The position numbers and the translations under genes were made by a program. From assembly GCF_042453785.1 (NCBI RefSeq), contig NC_091674.1:23762001-23826000 (forward strand): 64,000 bases of DNA. Direction: 5' to 3'. Shown one piece after another: positions 9,656 through 20,647 of the stretch. This DNA is from Malus domestica (lineage: Eukaryota; Streptophyta; Magnoliopsida; Rosales; Rosaceae). A model generated the notes under the pieces. The model had not been told where the DNA came from. It saw only the letters and a program-made list of their open reading frames with translations, and ran no database searches. How positions within the stretch are numbered: the first letter of the stretch is position 1; each line of letters begins with the position of its first letter.

Positions 9656-11674
9656 ATGACTGCATCAACTTCTCACCATCCATTGGCTTTTGCCTTTGGC
9701 ATTCTAGGTATAACAATATATTAGCATTCCGCACACCCCTTTTCTTCCCATGCACACCCCTACTTATTTATGATCTTTAGATTGAATAAGGGGAGGAAAT
9801 AAACTGAATTGTGCAAAATCGTTTCTCTTTAGTTTTCCTTATTCTACTTTTCTTCAATAGAAATTAACTTCTCTTCTTCTTACGATGTTCAATTTAAACA
9901 GGCAACATTGTCTCATTTATCGTTTTTCTAGCTCCGCTGTAAGTTTCTTTTTGTTATTTATTTCAGGGATAATGAGGCAATTAACGAGATTTAAGTAGTA
10001 ATTTAACTTCGACTAATGTTTTGGGTGATGCAGGCCGACATTTTGGAGGGTGTATAAAAAGAAATCGACGGAGGGATTTCAATCAGTTCCATATGTGTTT
10101 GCACTATTCAGTGCAATGATATGGATATACTATGCATTCCTCAAGTCTCATGTGATCCTGCTCATCACCATCAACTCATTCGGTTGTGTCATAGAGACCA
10201 TTTATATTGCAATTTACCTTACATATGCAACTAAGCATGCGAGGGTGAGTAGTGCCACCTTCGCAGTTCGATTAGTTTAGCTGAATTCCATGTAGAATAT
10301 GACTTGTATAAAGGACTTAATTAGAATTAATAAATTAAATTTGGGTGCAGGTGTCTACTCTGAGGCTGCTTTTACTGGTGAACTTCGGGGGATTTTGCTT
10401 GATTCTTCTTCTGTCTCACTTCTTGTCACAAGGGCCGACCCGCGTCGAAGTTCTTGGATGGGTTTGTGTGACTTTCTCTGTCAGTGTCTTTGCAGCACCT
10501 TTAAGCGTCATGGTAATTGATTAATCAAGTACTGTTATCAAATCTTTAAAGGTTTAACATAATCTCAATCTATATGCATTAAGATATTAATATATGCATG
10601 ATTTGATTTTGTGTGTTACAGAGAATGGTTATCCGCACCAAGAGCGTGGAGTTCATGCCGTTTAATTTATCCTTCTTCCTCACCCTAAGTGCCGTTATGT
10701 GGCTCTGTTATGGCTTACTCCTCAAGGATCTCTACGTTGCAGTAAGTCATTTTATTTGTGTATAATAAAACTAATATTTATTATTTTTACGGCTATTCCT
10801 GTTTAATTAGTAAGCTAGGTGTGTCAGTTAACCTGTCCTTAATTGTGGAATAACTTGCTTTTGATGATTTTTAAAATAGAAAAATCTGGTGATTATATGT
10901 AAATGTGTGCCACCATGCATGTATAACGCTAGCTTGATCACATCAAGCTTTAACTGGCTTATATCGTGGCAAACAAAAAAAAGGCCGTGATTACCTTATA
11001 AAGGTTAAAAGTGTATTAGATAATAGAATAATTTAATTAAAAAGCATATGCTGATTATAAGGAAATGGAAAAAAATCAATCATTTGTTATGCAAACACTG
11101 TCCCTTAATGGACCACTCTCTTATGCCAGGTTTAATTTAGTGGCATATATTAAAGCAACAAGAACTATTTAAGAAGCTACAATATATTGTTCGCAAAATT
11201 TAATAAGGTTACTTTATGGCCATTTATTTTGATATATTGCATCCCATCTGCACGCAAGTTTTTGAAATTTACTCATATGAATTTAACGTAGAATATCGTT
11301 TGTATAAGAATATATCCGCTGACTTTAATTAATTAATCACATGATCTTTTCATTTGCAGACCCCAAACATACTTGGTTTCTCCTTTGGGGTGGTTCAGAT
11401 GGCCCTCTATGCAAAGTACAGGAACACCAAAACAATTGTGGAGGAAAAGCTACCAGAACACAAGGCTGATGTTGTGAAGCAAATCAAAATTTTAACTACT
11501 ACTCCTGAGGTGGAGGTACAAGTCCAAGCACCCGTAACCTCGGATACCAATAGTACTGATGCTCATCAAAACTCTGAGCGTGGCACTGACCAATATGTGC
11601 ATGCACAAACATGCCGTAACGAGAAGATCATCGAACCATCCATGCCAGGCCAACTGGTTACATGTGAAGTTTGA
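9656..11674 (+). CDS. Clade III-like SWEET sugar transporter, 298 aa, six exons
   Basis: SWEET proteins are membrane uniporters; plant clade III members mainly export sucrose across the plasma membrane. My exons are 9656-9707, 9902-9938, 10034-10244, 10351-10512, 10622-10741 and 11360-11674, all with GT-AG introns; they sum to 298 codons plus stop. The product starts [18 protein letters not shown], has the first MtN3/saliva unit ([31 protein letters not shown]), a linker helix, and the second unit ([27 protein letters not shown]). Seven membrane segments are expected. The cytosolic tail of about 80 residues is polar. Length and tail fit clade III (SWEET9-15); I cannot assign a member number. 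A downstream AATAAA lies at 11939. It is one of two tandem paralogues, the other at 20648-22278. Confidence 0.92.
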
Positions 11675-11938
11675 ATATTTTATCATCTGTCGTTTGCCTG
11701 CTTGTACCTGAACCATCGAGATCGATCGCTCTATATAAATGTTTAAGACGTCATGATGCATATGTATCATAGTGAACATATGTCCTTTTGGCGCATCTTT
11801 AATTTTCCATGATGTTTAATTTTCCTTTATCTTTGTTTAAGCATATGAGGCTGGTTCATGTATAGACTAGCCTCCTCTTGTTCTTTCGAGGGAATAACTG
11901 TCTTCACAGTAATTACATATGTTTCTTGGCCGTTATGA

Positions 11939-11944
11939 AATAAA
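11939..11944 (+). terminator. Candidate poly(A) signal for first SWEET gene
   Basis: AATAAA occurs 265 bp after the TGA at 11672-11674. It is the first canonical hexamer I noticed downstream; whether it is used cannot be seen from sequence alone. Confidence 0.35.
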
Positions 11945-12050
11945 AATTGGTCTTTAAGCTGAAGAGAAAGAAGGGATTTTGGTTTATGCGCGCATTAATT
12001 GAAATCCTAGATTTTCATCATCGGACAAGATTGCTTTATTCATTGTTGAA

Positions 12051-12207
12051 GGGTAATGTTTGGTAAACTAAATATGCAAACTAAATGATGTGTCACCAAT
12101 AAAAATAAGCACGTTAATTAACGCTGAAGTAATAATCAAATCATCAACTTCTATATCATATGGTTTACAAGATTTTGTTTACAAATTTAGTCTTCCTAAC
12201 ATTACCC
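12051..12207. mobile_element. Mutator-like MITE, 157 bp, 9-bp TSD
   Basis: The ends gggtaatgttnggtaaactaaa and tttagtcttcctaacattaccc are inverted repeats. The element is flanked by an exact 9-bp duplication, attgttgaa (12042-12050 and 12208-12216), the length produced by Mutator-type transposases. Related ends occur in the element at 18153-18599. Confidence 0.8.
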
Positions 12208-13430
12208 ATTGTTGAAACCAAGCCTCGGATTGGATTTTGGTTTTTGTCCTAGTACATTATTTTGAACATGAACACAATTTTACAGGTAGATTAATTTATA
12301 TGCATAGGTATAGTGATAAATATATCAGTGTACATATGACTAGAATATAACCATGTATACATTCAAAATTATGTACGTACATAAGAAAAAAATACTAGAA
12401 CAAAAATCCAATTTAACACTCAATTTTCATGGAAATAAATTTATTTAATTAAGGATGCAAATAAATATTTTCCAAAAAAACAAAAAAAGTTGTGTTTGTA
12501 AAATAGTGTTATATAATGAATTTATGAACTAACTATACTGATATATATTTAATCCAATCACCAATATGACAGTGAGATGTTATTTTAATAACTTTCCTCA
12601 AATCATATCTACTAAGTTAACAATAAATAACATCGCCAAAAACAATGCCACGTTAGCCTAACCAGACAAACGAAGCCAATCGCTTACCCAAGTAAATCCC
12701 CATAGATTAAATTCGCTAGTCTCTCACTCTAAGCCATGTAAGTCCAAATTCTAGGTCTCGACACAAATGATACAATGATGGATGTATCAACATCTGCTGA
12801 AATGCAAGGGTCCAGAGACCAATGCTCTTTTTCCACCAAAAATACGCCCGTAATAGTTTAACATGTATGATTACCTAAGTTACAATTTAACATGTATATT
12901 TAAAGATCAGGAGAAATCGAATCTTCTTAGCAATCTTTCTCGTTCTTTCGAAAAATACATTGAACAGTTTAACCTAACGGATAAATAGAAACCAATTAAA
13001 GTTGTACAATAGAGGTAGCACTAGACTTTGGTTTTAGGTATGTTTTTTGCATGTTATGCAAATATTGGTTCTATTGCTGTCATTAGGAGCACAACCGGTA
13101 GTGCTTGTTGCCACGTATGCTTGTATGCTACCTTCCCAGCTTTTGGTGTATTCTTTCTTCTTTTTTTCGGTAACAAGCTTTTGGTGTATTCAATTCAACT
13201 ATATTCTTCCGTTGACGACAAGTATGACAATATGTATGACATTGTTCCTTGCATCACGTTAGAGAAAATTATAAACAATAGTTACAATCATGTATAAAAA
13301 AAAGAATTTAATAATACAGAACGGAAAATCTTTACGTATAATGATCATATAATGAGTTTTACTTAAATCTTTTTTTCTTAAGTTTTACAATTGTGTTAAC
13401 TTGTTAATATGAGCTTTATTAATGGCTTGG
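12208..13430. other. Intergenic, no supported gene
   Basis: AT-rich sequence with scattered A and T runs. Overlapping short frames at 13028-13297 are cysteine- and phenylalanine-rich in two registers and look like chance ORFs. I see no recognisable domain or repeat boundary. Confidence 0.4.
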
Positions 13431-14530
13431 TGCCTCATGATATTGTTGATATTATTAAAGCCATATCCATTCCTCTGGAGCTTTGTTTGGGGTTCCTAAA
13501 ACTAAAGATAAATTCACCATTATGAAATCAGCAGCTATATCGATTGTGCGGATTACTACTATGTTTTTAACACTACTCTCATGAATAAAGTGTGGACGTC
13601 ATGCATTCCTCTGAAAGTAAGTTATTTGCTTGGCTTCTTATTCGAAAGAGACTCAATACGAAAGAGAGGATTCACAAGTTCGTCATTGGGAGAGCTCTTG
13701 CTGCCATATATGTAACCTGGAAGATGAGTGCGTTAATCACTTATTTATAAGATACCCTGTTGCAATGCAGATTTGAACCATTGCCCCTCTTCAGTTAATC
13801 CTGTTGGGAAGGATGATCTGATTCATTGGCTTGATAATCTTGATGCCAATTCTAACTTGGATGTTGGCTTGTCTCCTCTTTCCCTTGCTCTTATGATTTC
13901 TGGTAGTTGTGGAAAGATCGGAACGATTGGCTGTTTAATGAAAAACTTTCGATTGTTTCTAGGGTTTTTCATAAAGCTATGGTGATTGTCAATAACTACC
14001 GCGATTGTAATTCTTCTAAAGGAGTTAAATCTGTTCCTCCTGCCATCGGTGGGAAACCTCCGGATTATCCTGCTTTCAAGTTGATACTGATGGGTCTGTA
14101 ATCTTGGATGGGTTTGTAATCTGGTGATTGGCAATAACTATCGCAAGCTGCTTGTAGGTTCGTACTTTGGCATCAGACCGGATCTCCGATTCTGGCTGGC
14201 GCCAGGAAGATTGGCGTGCGAATGTTCTGGTTGCTGAAGGAAAGATGGTCTTGGAGCAGCCTTTCAGAAAGATCTAAATTTCCTGGAAGTGGAGGAAGAT
14301 TCAAAGACGCTTATTGATTTGATCAATGGAGTCATTTTTGCTCCTTGGAGGACACGCACGATCTTGTTCAATATTCAGAGGTTGGCCTGCAAGTTTCAAT
14401 CAATCTGCTTCTCTCATTTTTTAGAGAGGTGAATTTTGTAGTGGATGCCCTTGCATCGATTGGTCAGAGCTCGTAGTGATTTGAGGTGGATGCAGTCTCT
14501 TCTAGTGATTTCAGTTGTTAAACTTACGTC
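13430..14530 (+). pseudogene. Decayed LINE tail: zf-RVT and RNase H-like remnants
   Basis: Broken frames spell the end of a plant non-LTR pol protein in order. A zf-RVT-like part (KLFAWLLIRKRLNTKERIHK type) lies near 13620-13700. Next comes a linker with 'LWKDRNDWLFNEKLS' (13900-13950). Last is a degraded RNase H region (DTDGSV near 14085; a 'GDSKTLIDLING'-like stretch near 14290-14330; 'REVNFVVDALASIG' near 14425-14465). Several frameshifts and stops separate them. It belongs to the same general class as the LINE tail at 59937-60618 but is clearly a different, older copy. Confidence 0.7.
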
Positions 14531-15092
14531 TAATTTGACATCTATGTAGTTTTCTTCTTCCAAAATATCCAGTGCATAACGACATATACACTCATGCATT
14601 TAAACAATTTTATACAATATTCAAAAGTTTAAATTAGAATTGCATTCAATAATTATATAAGATGGCCTATTAGAAAAAAAAAAAAAAAAACTATATAAGA
14701 TAGATAGCATGCAATAACTATTTAAAAAAAATAGAAATTTCTATCATTCTCAATAAAAAGAAAAAAAAATAAAAAACGAACCATTTTCGACTTGGATAGG
14801 ATCAAGAGTAGGATATTTTTGTAGTGGGATCTTTCTGTGTTTTGTTTTATCAAATGCTTACAGTATCGGAGCAATCGTCTCATGGACCCTTTTTAATTTA
14901 ATAGTGTTAGGAGAGTGCCGACGAACATAATGGACAATTTTCAAAATCTATAACCAATAAACTTGTCTTTACGCCGACGAACCTATTTTATGTAATATTG
15001 GAACGCTAAGTGTTCACTTAATCGGAGGCTTTTTTTGTGAGGATATAAAGGTGAGACAGTTAGGTTGTTAACTGGTGTTATGATGGAACTTT
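14531..15092. other. Intergenic, no supported gene
   Basis: A-rich runs (14673-14690, 14758-14775) and low-complexity DNA. The A run near 14673 could be the degraded tail of the LINE remnant, but it is 140 bp away from the last protein similarity. Confidence 0.3.
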
Positions 15093-15294
15093 GGGCTCGT
15101 TTTGAAGTGTTTAAAATAATTGAAGGCACTTATAAAGAAATGTTTATAAGCTCCAAAAGCACTTGAAATGCTTTTATAGGAAGGACTTCAAGTGTTTTTC
15201 AGGAATCACTTGTATTTTTGTTGATGATTGCTTCCAAAAATATTTTCACTAAAAGCGCTTTCAACCCTTTTAAAAGTACTTCTAATCGAACTCT
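15093..15294. mobile_element. MITE with 'aaaagcactt' inverted repeats, copy 2
   Basis: Begins gggctcgttttgaagtg and ends cttctaatcgaactc, an imperfect complement. Internal motifs match the copy at 8081-8308. No confident target-site duplication. Confidence 0.6.
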
Positions 15295-16029
15295 TTAACT
15301 TTTTATGGTATTAGAGTCAGGTTGGTCGACGTGTGAAACCCAACAGCCATAGATGCTTCATGTCATTCGATTAGTATTGTCCACGTATTAGGGTTAAAAA
15401 TTCGTCACATATGAAGAAAAAGGACTTTACATGGATTTTGAAGTTGGCTACTCCTACCTACTAGTAGTCTATCACTAACTATTTTGTTAGCTAAATGACA
15501 CATTAGTAACCATACTGATGTTGTCTTTCAACTCGCGTTTTACATGTACAACATGGCAAATGTGAGAGTCTTGGCATAAAAGACTTTGATAGAATTCATG
15601 GGAATATGGGATTTTTTTTTCATTTTAATCAAGAATATGATAAAAAATAATGCAACATCAACCACATTTTTTATCTCACGTTTATACTATCTCTCTAACA
15701 GAAGTATGACCCACCAACAAATGTATGTCTATTTCTGTTAAAGAGGTAGTATAGATGTGGTATAAAAAATATGGTTGAAGTAGCACTTTTGTCGATGAAC
15801 GATAAAAAATTTAAAATATATAATAAGGGTATAAAGATAATAAGAGGCCTATTTTAAGTGAGGCCTGAGGCACGTTGTTCGCCTTACCTATGGGCCGTCT
15901 CTGCCAGTTATTGTTGTTGTCAGTGGTTCCCTAACAAAATGCTTTCGTAGTTAATGTTCTTTCTTATCTTTATACATTTCACTGCTCCATCAAAAAATTT
16001 CATATGTACCTACTGTACTTAAATTTGAT
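15295..16029. other. Intergenic, no supported gene
   Basis: Low-coding-potential DNA between two MITEs. I see no domain or repeat boundary that I can support. Confidence 0.35.
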
Positions 16030-16038
16030 TATTTTTAA

Positions 16039-16241
16039 GGACAAGGATTGTCTGCCCTTCACTTCCGGTGCTCTACTGTTTGTGTGGTCACGATTAAGTC
16101 ACGTCAACATTTTATATATATATTTTTTATAGATATAATAAGACAAAATGCTTTCGTAGTAATATAAAATGTTGACGTGGCTTAACCGTGACCACACAAA
16201 ACAGGAGGGCACCGGAAGTGGAGGGTAGACAATCCTTGTCC
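16039..16241. mobile_element. Mutator-like MITE with long TIRs, copy 1
   Basis: The 203-bp element is almost a hairpin: about 80 bp at each end (from ggacaaggattgtctgccc to its complement ending atccttgtcc) are inverted repeats around an AT-rich centre. It is flanked by the exact 9-bp duplication tatttttaa (16030-16038, 16242-16250). The core motif 'taagtcacgtcaacatttta' is shared with the element at 24677-24897. Confidence 0.85.
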
Positions 16242-16314
16242 TATTTTTAAACCGCCCAGGTTTGAGTTTTAGGATTTGACCATGGACGGTCTTGTAGCAT
16301 TTTTGTTTAAAAAC

Positions 16315-17994
16315 TGTTGGAGAATAGGATCTCATATCGGGCGTATGACAAAATAATATACAATTAATATATGAGAATTTTCATCCCTAATATCACCAAA
16401 ACCTTTTGTGATAAAACACAACACCTAGCAAATAAGTGGTTAAGTTAGGACAATATTGGTGATGTTGGTGGTTGATCATGTTGGGCCTAAAAGTTTTTCA
16501 TGGTATCAAATCAAGCTATTCTTTCGAAACGTCATGAGTTGGGATCTCGAAAAGTTGTGGTAGCTCCAACTTAAGGATATTTTCGAAAATTTGCGTTGGC
16601 TCTAGTGAATGAATGTTGACCAGGCTTTTGAAAAGCTGCGCTAAGTTGAGTATAAGAGCAAGTCCACCCCTAAGGACTTTGTGCTAGCACCCAGCCTATT
16701 TATCCACTCCAATGAATAGTAATAGACTCCAATGAACAGTAACAGGCCAATGCATCTCCACCCCTAAAAAAATGCGCTGGCACCCAGTGAAAAAATGTGC
16801 TGGCACAAACAATCTCCACCCCTACAAAATGCGCTGGCACCCAGCCCATTTAAAATATTTTTAAATTTTTTCTAAAAGAATAAAAAAATAAAATAGTTTT
16901 AATTTTGGATAGGATTTTTAACCAATCTCGTGCCACGTGTCATTATCCGAACGTACTATTTTGTGAATAGATTTCCACTAAGATTTTGAACCAATCCCGA
17001 CGTGCCATGTGTCACTTAAAGTGTAGAAAAATATCTTCAATGAGCTTCCACGAAGACACTTTTTCTCTTAAAGTGTAGAAAATATTGAAATGTAGATAGT
17101 ATAGAAAGTGTATAAAATATTGAAATGTAGTGTAAGGTGGAAGATGAGGGTTAGGCATTTATAGAAAAAAATAATAACCTTTTTAAAATTTTCTGTATTT
17201 TTTAATAATTTTTCTGTATTTTTTTAATTTTTAATAAAGTTTAATATAGTTAATTAATCTGGACCGTTGGATTTGAAAAATATTCAAATCCAAGAGCCAA
17301 GGCGTTGCCACATGGCCAACGATCATATTTCTGACCGTTGGGTCTTTTTTTATTATTATTTTTATTATTTTTTGTGAAAAAAACTTAGACCGTTGATCTG
17401 TGATCGGACGGTACATTTTAAAAGTCAAATTTAATTTTTTTTTTTACCATTGGAAATCCAACGGCACTAAGGAGGGCCACGTAGCCCTAATCCAGGTGAA
17501 CACAAGCGGGCCCCGCCGCCTGCACCCTTGTCTCCTACTCGCGCCCAGTCGTGAGTGTGCTGCATGCGCCAACCAAATTGGCCGGCCTCTGGGTCTGTCC
17601 GAAATGGGCTGGTCTGTTGCCTGGCTTGGGTTGGGAGCCAGGCTGTTTTGCGGGCTGGAGCAAATTGACAGGGTGTTGGGCTGCTTTTTGGACTGGGTGC
17701 TGGGCTAAATTGTGTGGGGTGGACTTGCTCTAATGACTTGATATGTTCCCAATGTAGGAATTGGTTTCTCTTGTGACCCCATATAATTAAGGTCACGTGT
17801 GAAGGGGCGTGTTCAAGAATAGGATGCCACATCGTGTATATGACAAAATAACATACAATTAATAAATGAGAGTTTCTAGCCCTAATATTACCAAGACTTT
17901 TTCTGATAAAACTTAACACCTAGCAATAAGTGGTTAAGTTAAGAACAATATTGATGGTATTGTTGATGGCAATATTGAACCCTAACGGTTATCA
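16315..17994 (+). mobile_element. TRIM-like miniature LTR retrotransposon, interrupted
   Basis: The two ends are diverged direct repeats, 16315-16500 and 17810-17994 (about 186 bp each, TGTT...TCA), sharing 'atgacaaaataa', 'aacacctagca' and 'agtggttaagtta'. The left one is followed at once by tggtatcaaatcaagc, a decayed tRNA-Met primer site. The right one is preceded by a purine-rich gtgaaggggcg. Without the inserted DNA element (16656-17730) the internal part is only about 230 bp and non-coding, which fits a terminal-repeat retrotransposon in miniature. The flanks (aaaac, aaatg) no longer match, so it is old. Confidence 0.7.
16656..17730. mobile_element. PIF/Harbinger-like non-autonomous element inside the TRIM
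   Basis: The 1,075-bp element starts gagcaagtccacccct and ends with the complementary ggggtggacttgctc. TAA flanks both sides (16653-16655, 17731-17733). The motif 'aatgcgctggcacccag' and variants repeat near the left end. The right part (about 17490-17730) is unusually GC-rich for this window. It has open frames on both strands but none with recognisable domains. Confidence 0.7.
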
Positions 17995-18084
17995 AAATGT
18001 CATTTGAAACTCGACTGGTTTGCTCATGATTTTGGCTGGCGTGGAGATTATTTGGGTTTGATCGTGATAGTCGATCTCATCCTA

Positions 18085-18501
18085 ATGACGCTTTTGGATT
18101 TTCAAACCCACCTGTAGAATAATCTCACCAACATTTTTCTTCTTTTTGAAAAGAGTAATGCTAGAGAGATTAAATTTGTAGATTAAATTTTGTAAACTAA
18201 ATGACATAGAAGTTGGTGATTGGATGACGTTTTTGGATTTTCAAACCCACCTGAAGAATAATCTCACCAACATTTTTCTTCTTTTTGAAAAGAGTAATGC
18301 TAGGGAGACTAAATTTGTAGATTAAATTTTGTAAACTAAATGACATAGAAGTTGGTGATTGGATGACATTTTTGGATTTTCAAACCCACCTGAAGAATAA
18401 TCTCACCAACATTCTTCTTCTTTTTGAAAAGAGTAATGCTAAAATACTAACTTTGTAGACTAAATTTGTAAACTAAATGATATGGAAGTTGATGATTGAA
18501 T
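18085..18501. repeat. 139-bp tandem repeat, three units
   Basis: Units start at 18085, 18224 and 18363, each with 'atgac(g/a)(c/t)ttttggatttt'. Each unit contains flanking DNA plus the first part of a MITE (gagtaatgct...). The third unit is the most diverged and runs on into the rest of the MITE. Confidence 0.85.
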
Positions 18502-18599
18502 TATTACTTAATCGTTGATAAAAGTGCTCATTTTTTATTGGTGACGTCTCATTTGATTTGTTAATTTAATCTACAAATTTAAACTCTCTAGCATTACTC
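18153..18599. mobile_element. Mutator-like MITE with triplicated 5' end
   Basis: The left terminus gagtaatgcta and right terminus tagcattactc are inverted repeats. The flanks ttttgaaaa (18144-18152) and ttttggaaa (18600-18608) match at 8 of 9 positions. The element resembles the one at 12051-12207. Its left part is present three times because of the 139-bp tandem repeat. Confidence 0.6.
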
Positions 18600-18609
18600 T
18601 TTTGGAAAC

Positions 18610-19160
18610 TTTGTCAAGATAAACAAAATTAGTGTTTTGGATGAGCAATAGGGTTTCTTGGCAATGTGAACTTTCCTTATTTAACTACTCAACTTTGCAA
18701 AAAACGATTAAATCGGTGCACATGACTGGCACGTGACCTGGTAATATTGCTAAAACATGGAGTACACAGGATATTATAGAGGAATAGGGTTTTACGAATT
18801 GAGTATGGCGGCTATACAGGGTCAACAGGAAAAGTTGAATCCTGCATGCGTAAGAAAGCATGGGATCCGTCCTGATTCTGAGCTTGATTCTTTACCGTCG
18901 GATTGCTTCTTTATGCCAAATGAGCCATGATATCTCTGGATAGCCCTACGTACATACCAAGTGCGATTACACATCAAAAAGCTACTTAGTGCGATTCTGG
19001 GTGAATGAAATAATTTCAAACCCTCTATATTCCTACAAAGGACTGAGCAAGTGGTCTTGATATGTAACTTCAATCTAGTGCGTTGCAGTACAGTATATAT
19101 AGTTCATTTTTATAGTAAAAAGACGGCAGGGAAAATCTATACCAGCCATTATTACCGGGT
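18610..19160. other. Intergenic, no supported gene
   Basis: A short - strand frame (18822-19073) has no family resemblance that I can name. Nothing else is supportable. Confidence 0.3.
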
Positions 19161-19168
19161 CTAATCAG

Positions 19169-19702
19169 CAATGTTTTAAAAGGCTCGTCTAGGCGTCCTC
19201 TAAGGTTGGGCGTGAGGGTTGTCGCTTCTGTTTTGAGGGAGTGGGCGGAAGGCTTCGCGGAGCTACCTAGGCACACCTCAGGGTTTTTTTTTTTTTTTTT
19301 CAAACTCCCAAACCCAAATTTTGGGTAGGGTTTTAACTGTCTCATACCTCTTTCTTGCACTATCGTCTCTTTGCCTTTTTTTCTGATTTTAATTTTTTTA
19401 TATAATTGATGTGTGTGTTGTTTGCGTGCATTGTTATATGTGTGCTCATTGTGTTTTTCATCCTCTATTATATATATATATATATATTTATATAATATGT
19501 ATATATATGTGTGTGTATATATATAATATATGTGTGTGTTCATGGTGATTATTGATTAATAATCTTTTTTTAATATAATATATGTGTACGCTCAGTGTAT
19601 ATATTAAAAAATTATGTCCCGTGAGGGTTCACCTCACGCCTCACACCTAGGCCGCGCTGTCCCTTAGACGCCTCGCTCACGCCTCACGCTTTTAATACAT
19701 TG
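19169..19702. mobile_element. hAT-like non-autonomous transposon
   Basis: The 534-bp element begins caatgttttaaaaggc and ends gcttttaatacattg, inverted ends. It is flanked by the exact 8-bp duplication ctaatcag (19161-19168, 19703-19710), the length made by hAT transposases. GC-rich 'ggcgtgagg / cctcacgcc' subterminal repeats surround an AT core with TA/TG microsatellites (about 19468-19535). No transposase is encoded. Confidence 0.82.
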
Positions 19703-19710
19703 CTAATCAG

Positions 19711-20480
19711 TAAAATCAACAATAGTTTTTATCTCTGCTTTCTTTCCCATGACGACTAGGAACGGGCAAATAAAATATTCCACTTCGAACTCTAGACCTC
19801 AATATCTGGTGTTTCACGATCAGTATTGGAAATGAACGGAGGAGCGATGGAACGTGCAGAGTACATGTTGGATCACTCCAGTGCGGCATGAAGCTGCTGA
19901 CGCCGAGTCGGCTCCTATGCCACTAGCTATGCCCAGCTTGGTCCCTCGGCAGAGTGTATATTATTTTGCAAAAGAATTTTATAATATTCAGAATAGACTC
20001 AAATAAACAACTAAGAGATCACTTAACATATATTGACTAATGTATGCGATTAATTTTGATTTGTTGGGTAAGAAATCCGAACAAACAATTTGTGTTGAAG
20101 AAGTAAAGGAGCCAACTAAGAAAGAGAAAGGAAGTCCCTAGAAATGAACTATGAGTTGTAACCATTAAACCACTTGGTGGGTGACACGTCAGAAAGAAAC
20201 TTTGGTGGGACCCCAGGGATTTTTTGTACGTACCAGGAATAGTAGTTGCACTAGGGTTTAACTGGTGTGAGGCCGTTCTCGTTGATAAGAGAAAAGACTA
20301 AGTAGGGAAAATATAGGGCAATAGGGGCTAGCTAAAAAAGCTGTTTGGATTATGTAAACGTCAAAGCTCAAATGAACAACTGGAAAGTTAACCCTAGAGT
20401 GTTACAATGATATTGCTTCGCACTTTTTTTGCATGCAACTTGATATCCCTCAAATTCGTGACCCTTAGATCTCCCAGGCT
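19711..20480. other. Upstream region of second SWEET gene
   Basis: No gene seen. The stretch holds degraded sequence of unknown origin around 19800-19950 and the promoter-proximal region. Confidence 0.35.
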
Positions 20481-20485
20481 CCTTG

Positions 20486-20493
20486 TATAAATA
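20486..20493 (+). promoter_or_regulatory. TATA box of second SWEET gene
   Basis: The octamer tataaata lies 162 bp before the ATG at 20648, nearly the same spacing as in the first SWEET gene (166 bp). Confidence 0.6.
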
Positions 20494-20647
20494 GATTACA
20501 TCCTTTGCTTCTAAGCATGTCTTGTATTGAGAAGTATAAGATTGCAGTTGTGTAGTAAAACTCTCTTGTTGTCACTGCGTGGGCAAGGGATCATAGAGTG
20601 AGTGAAACAAAGAGAGCCTTCCAATCTTTCGGTTGTAATCCAAAGAT

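Noticed and set aside
13028..13297. Overlapping small ORFs rich in Cys and Phe
   Set aside because: They overlap in two frames and show low-complexity composition; no signal or domain justifies a gene.
17467..17919. Minus-strand ORF of 150 codons crossing the PIF-like element end
   Set aside because: It spans the boundary between the inserted element and the TRIM, so it cannot be an ancestral gene. Its length reflects local GC content.
19070..19543. Minus-strand ORF of 157 codons rich in Tyr, Ile and Lys
   Set aside because: It is mostly translated TA/TG microsatellite and poly(T) within the hAT-like element.
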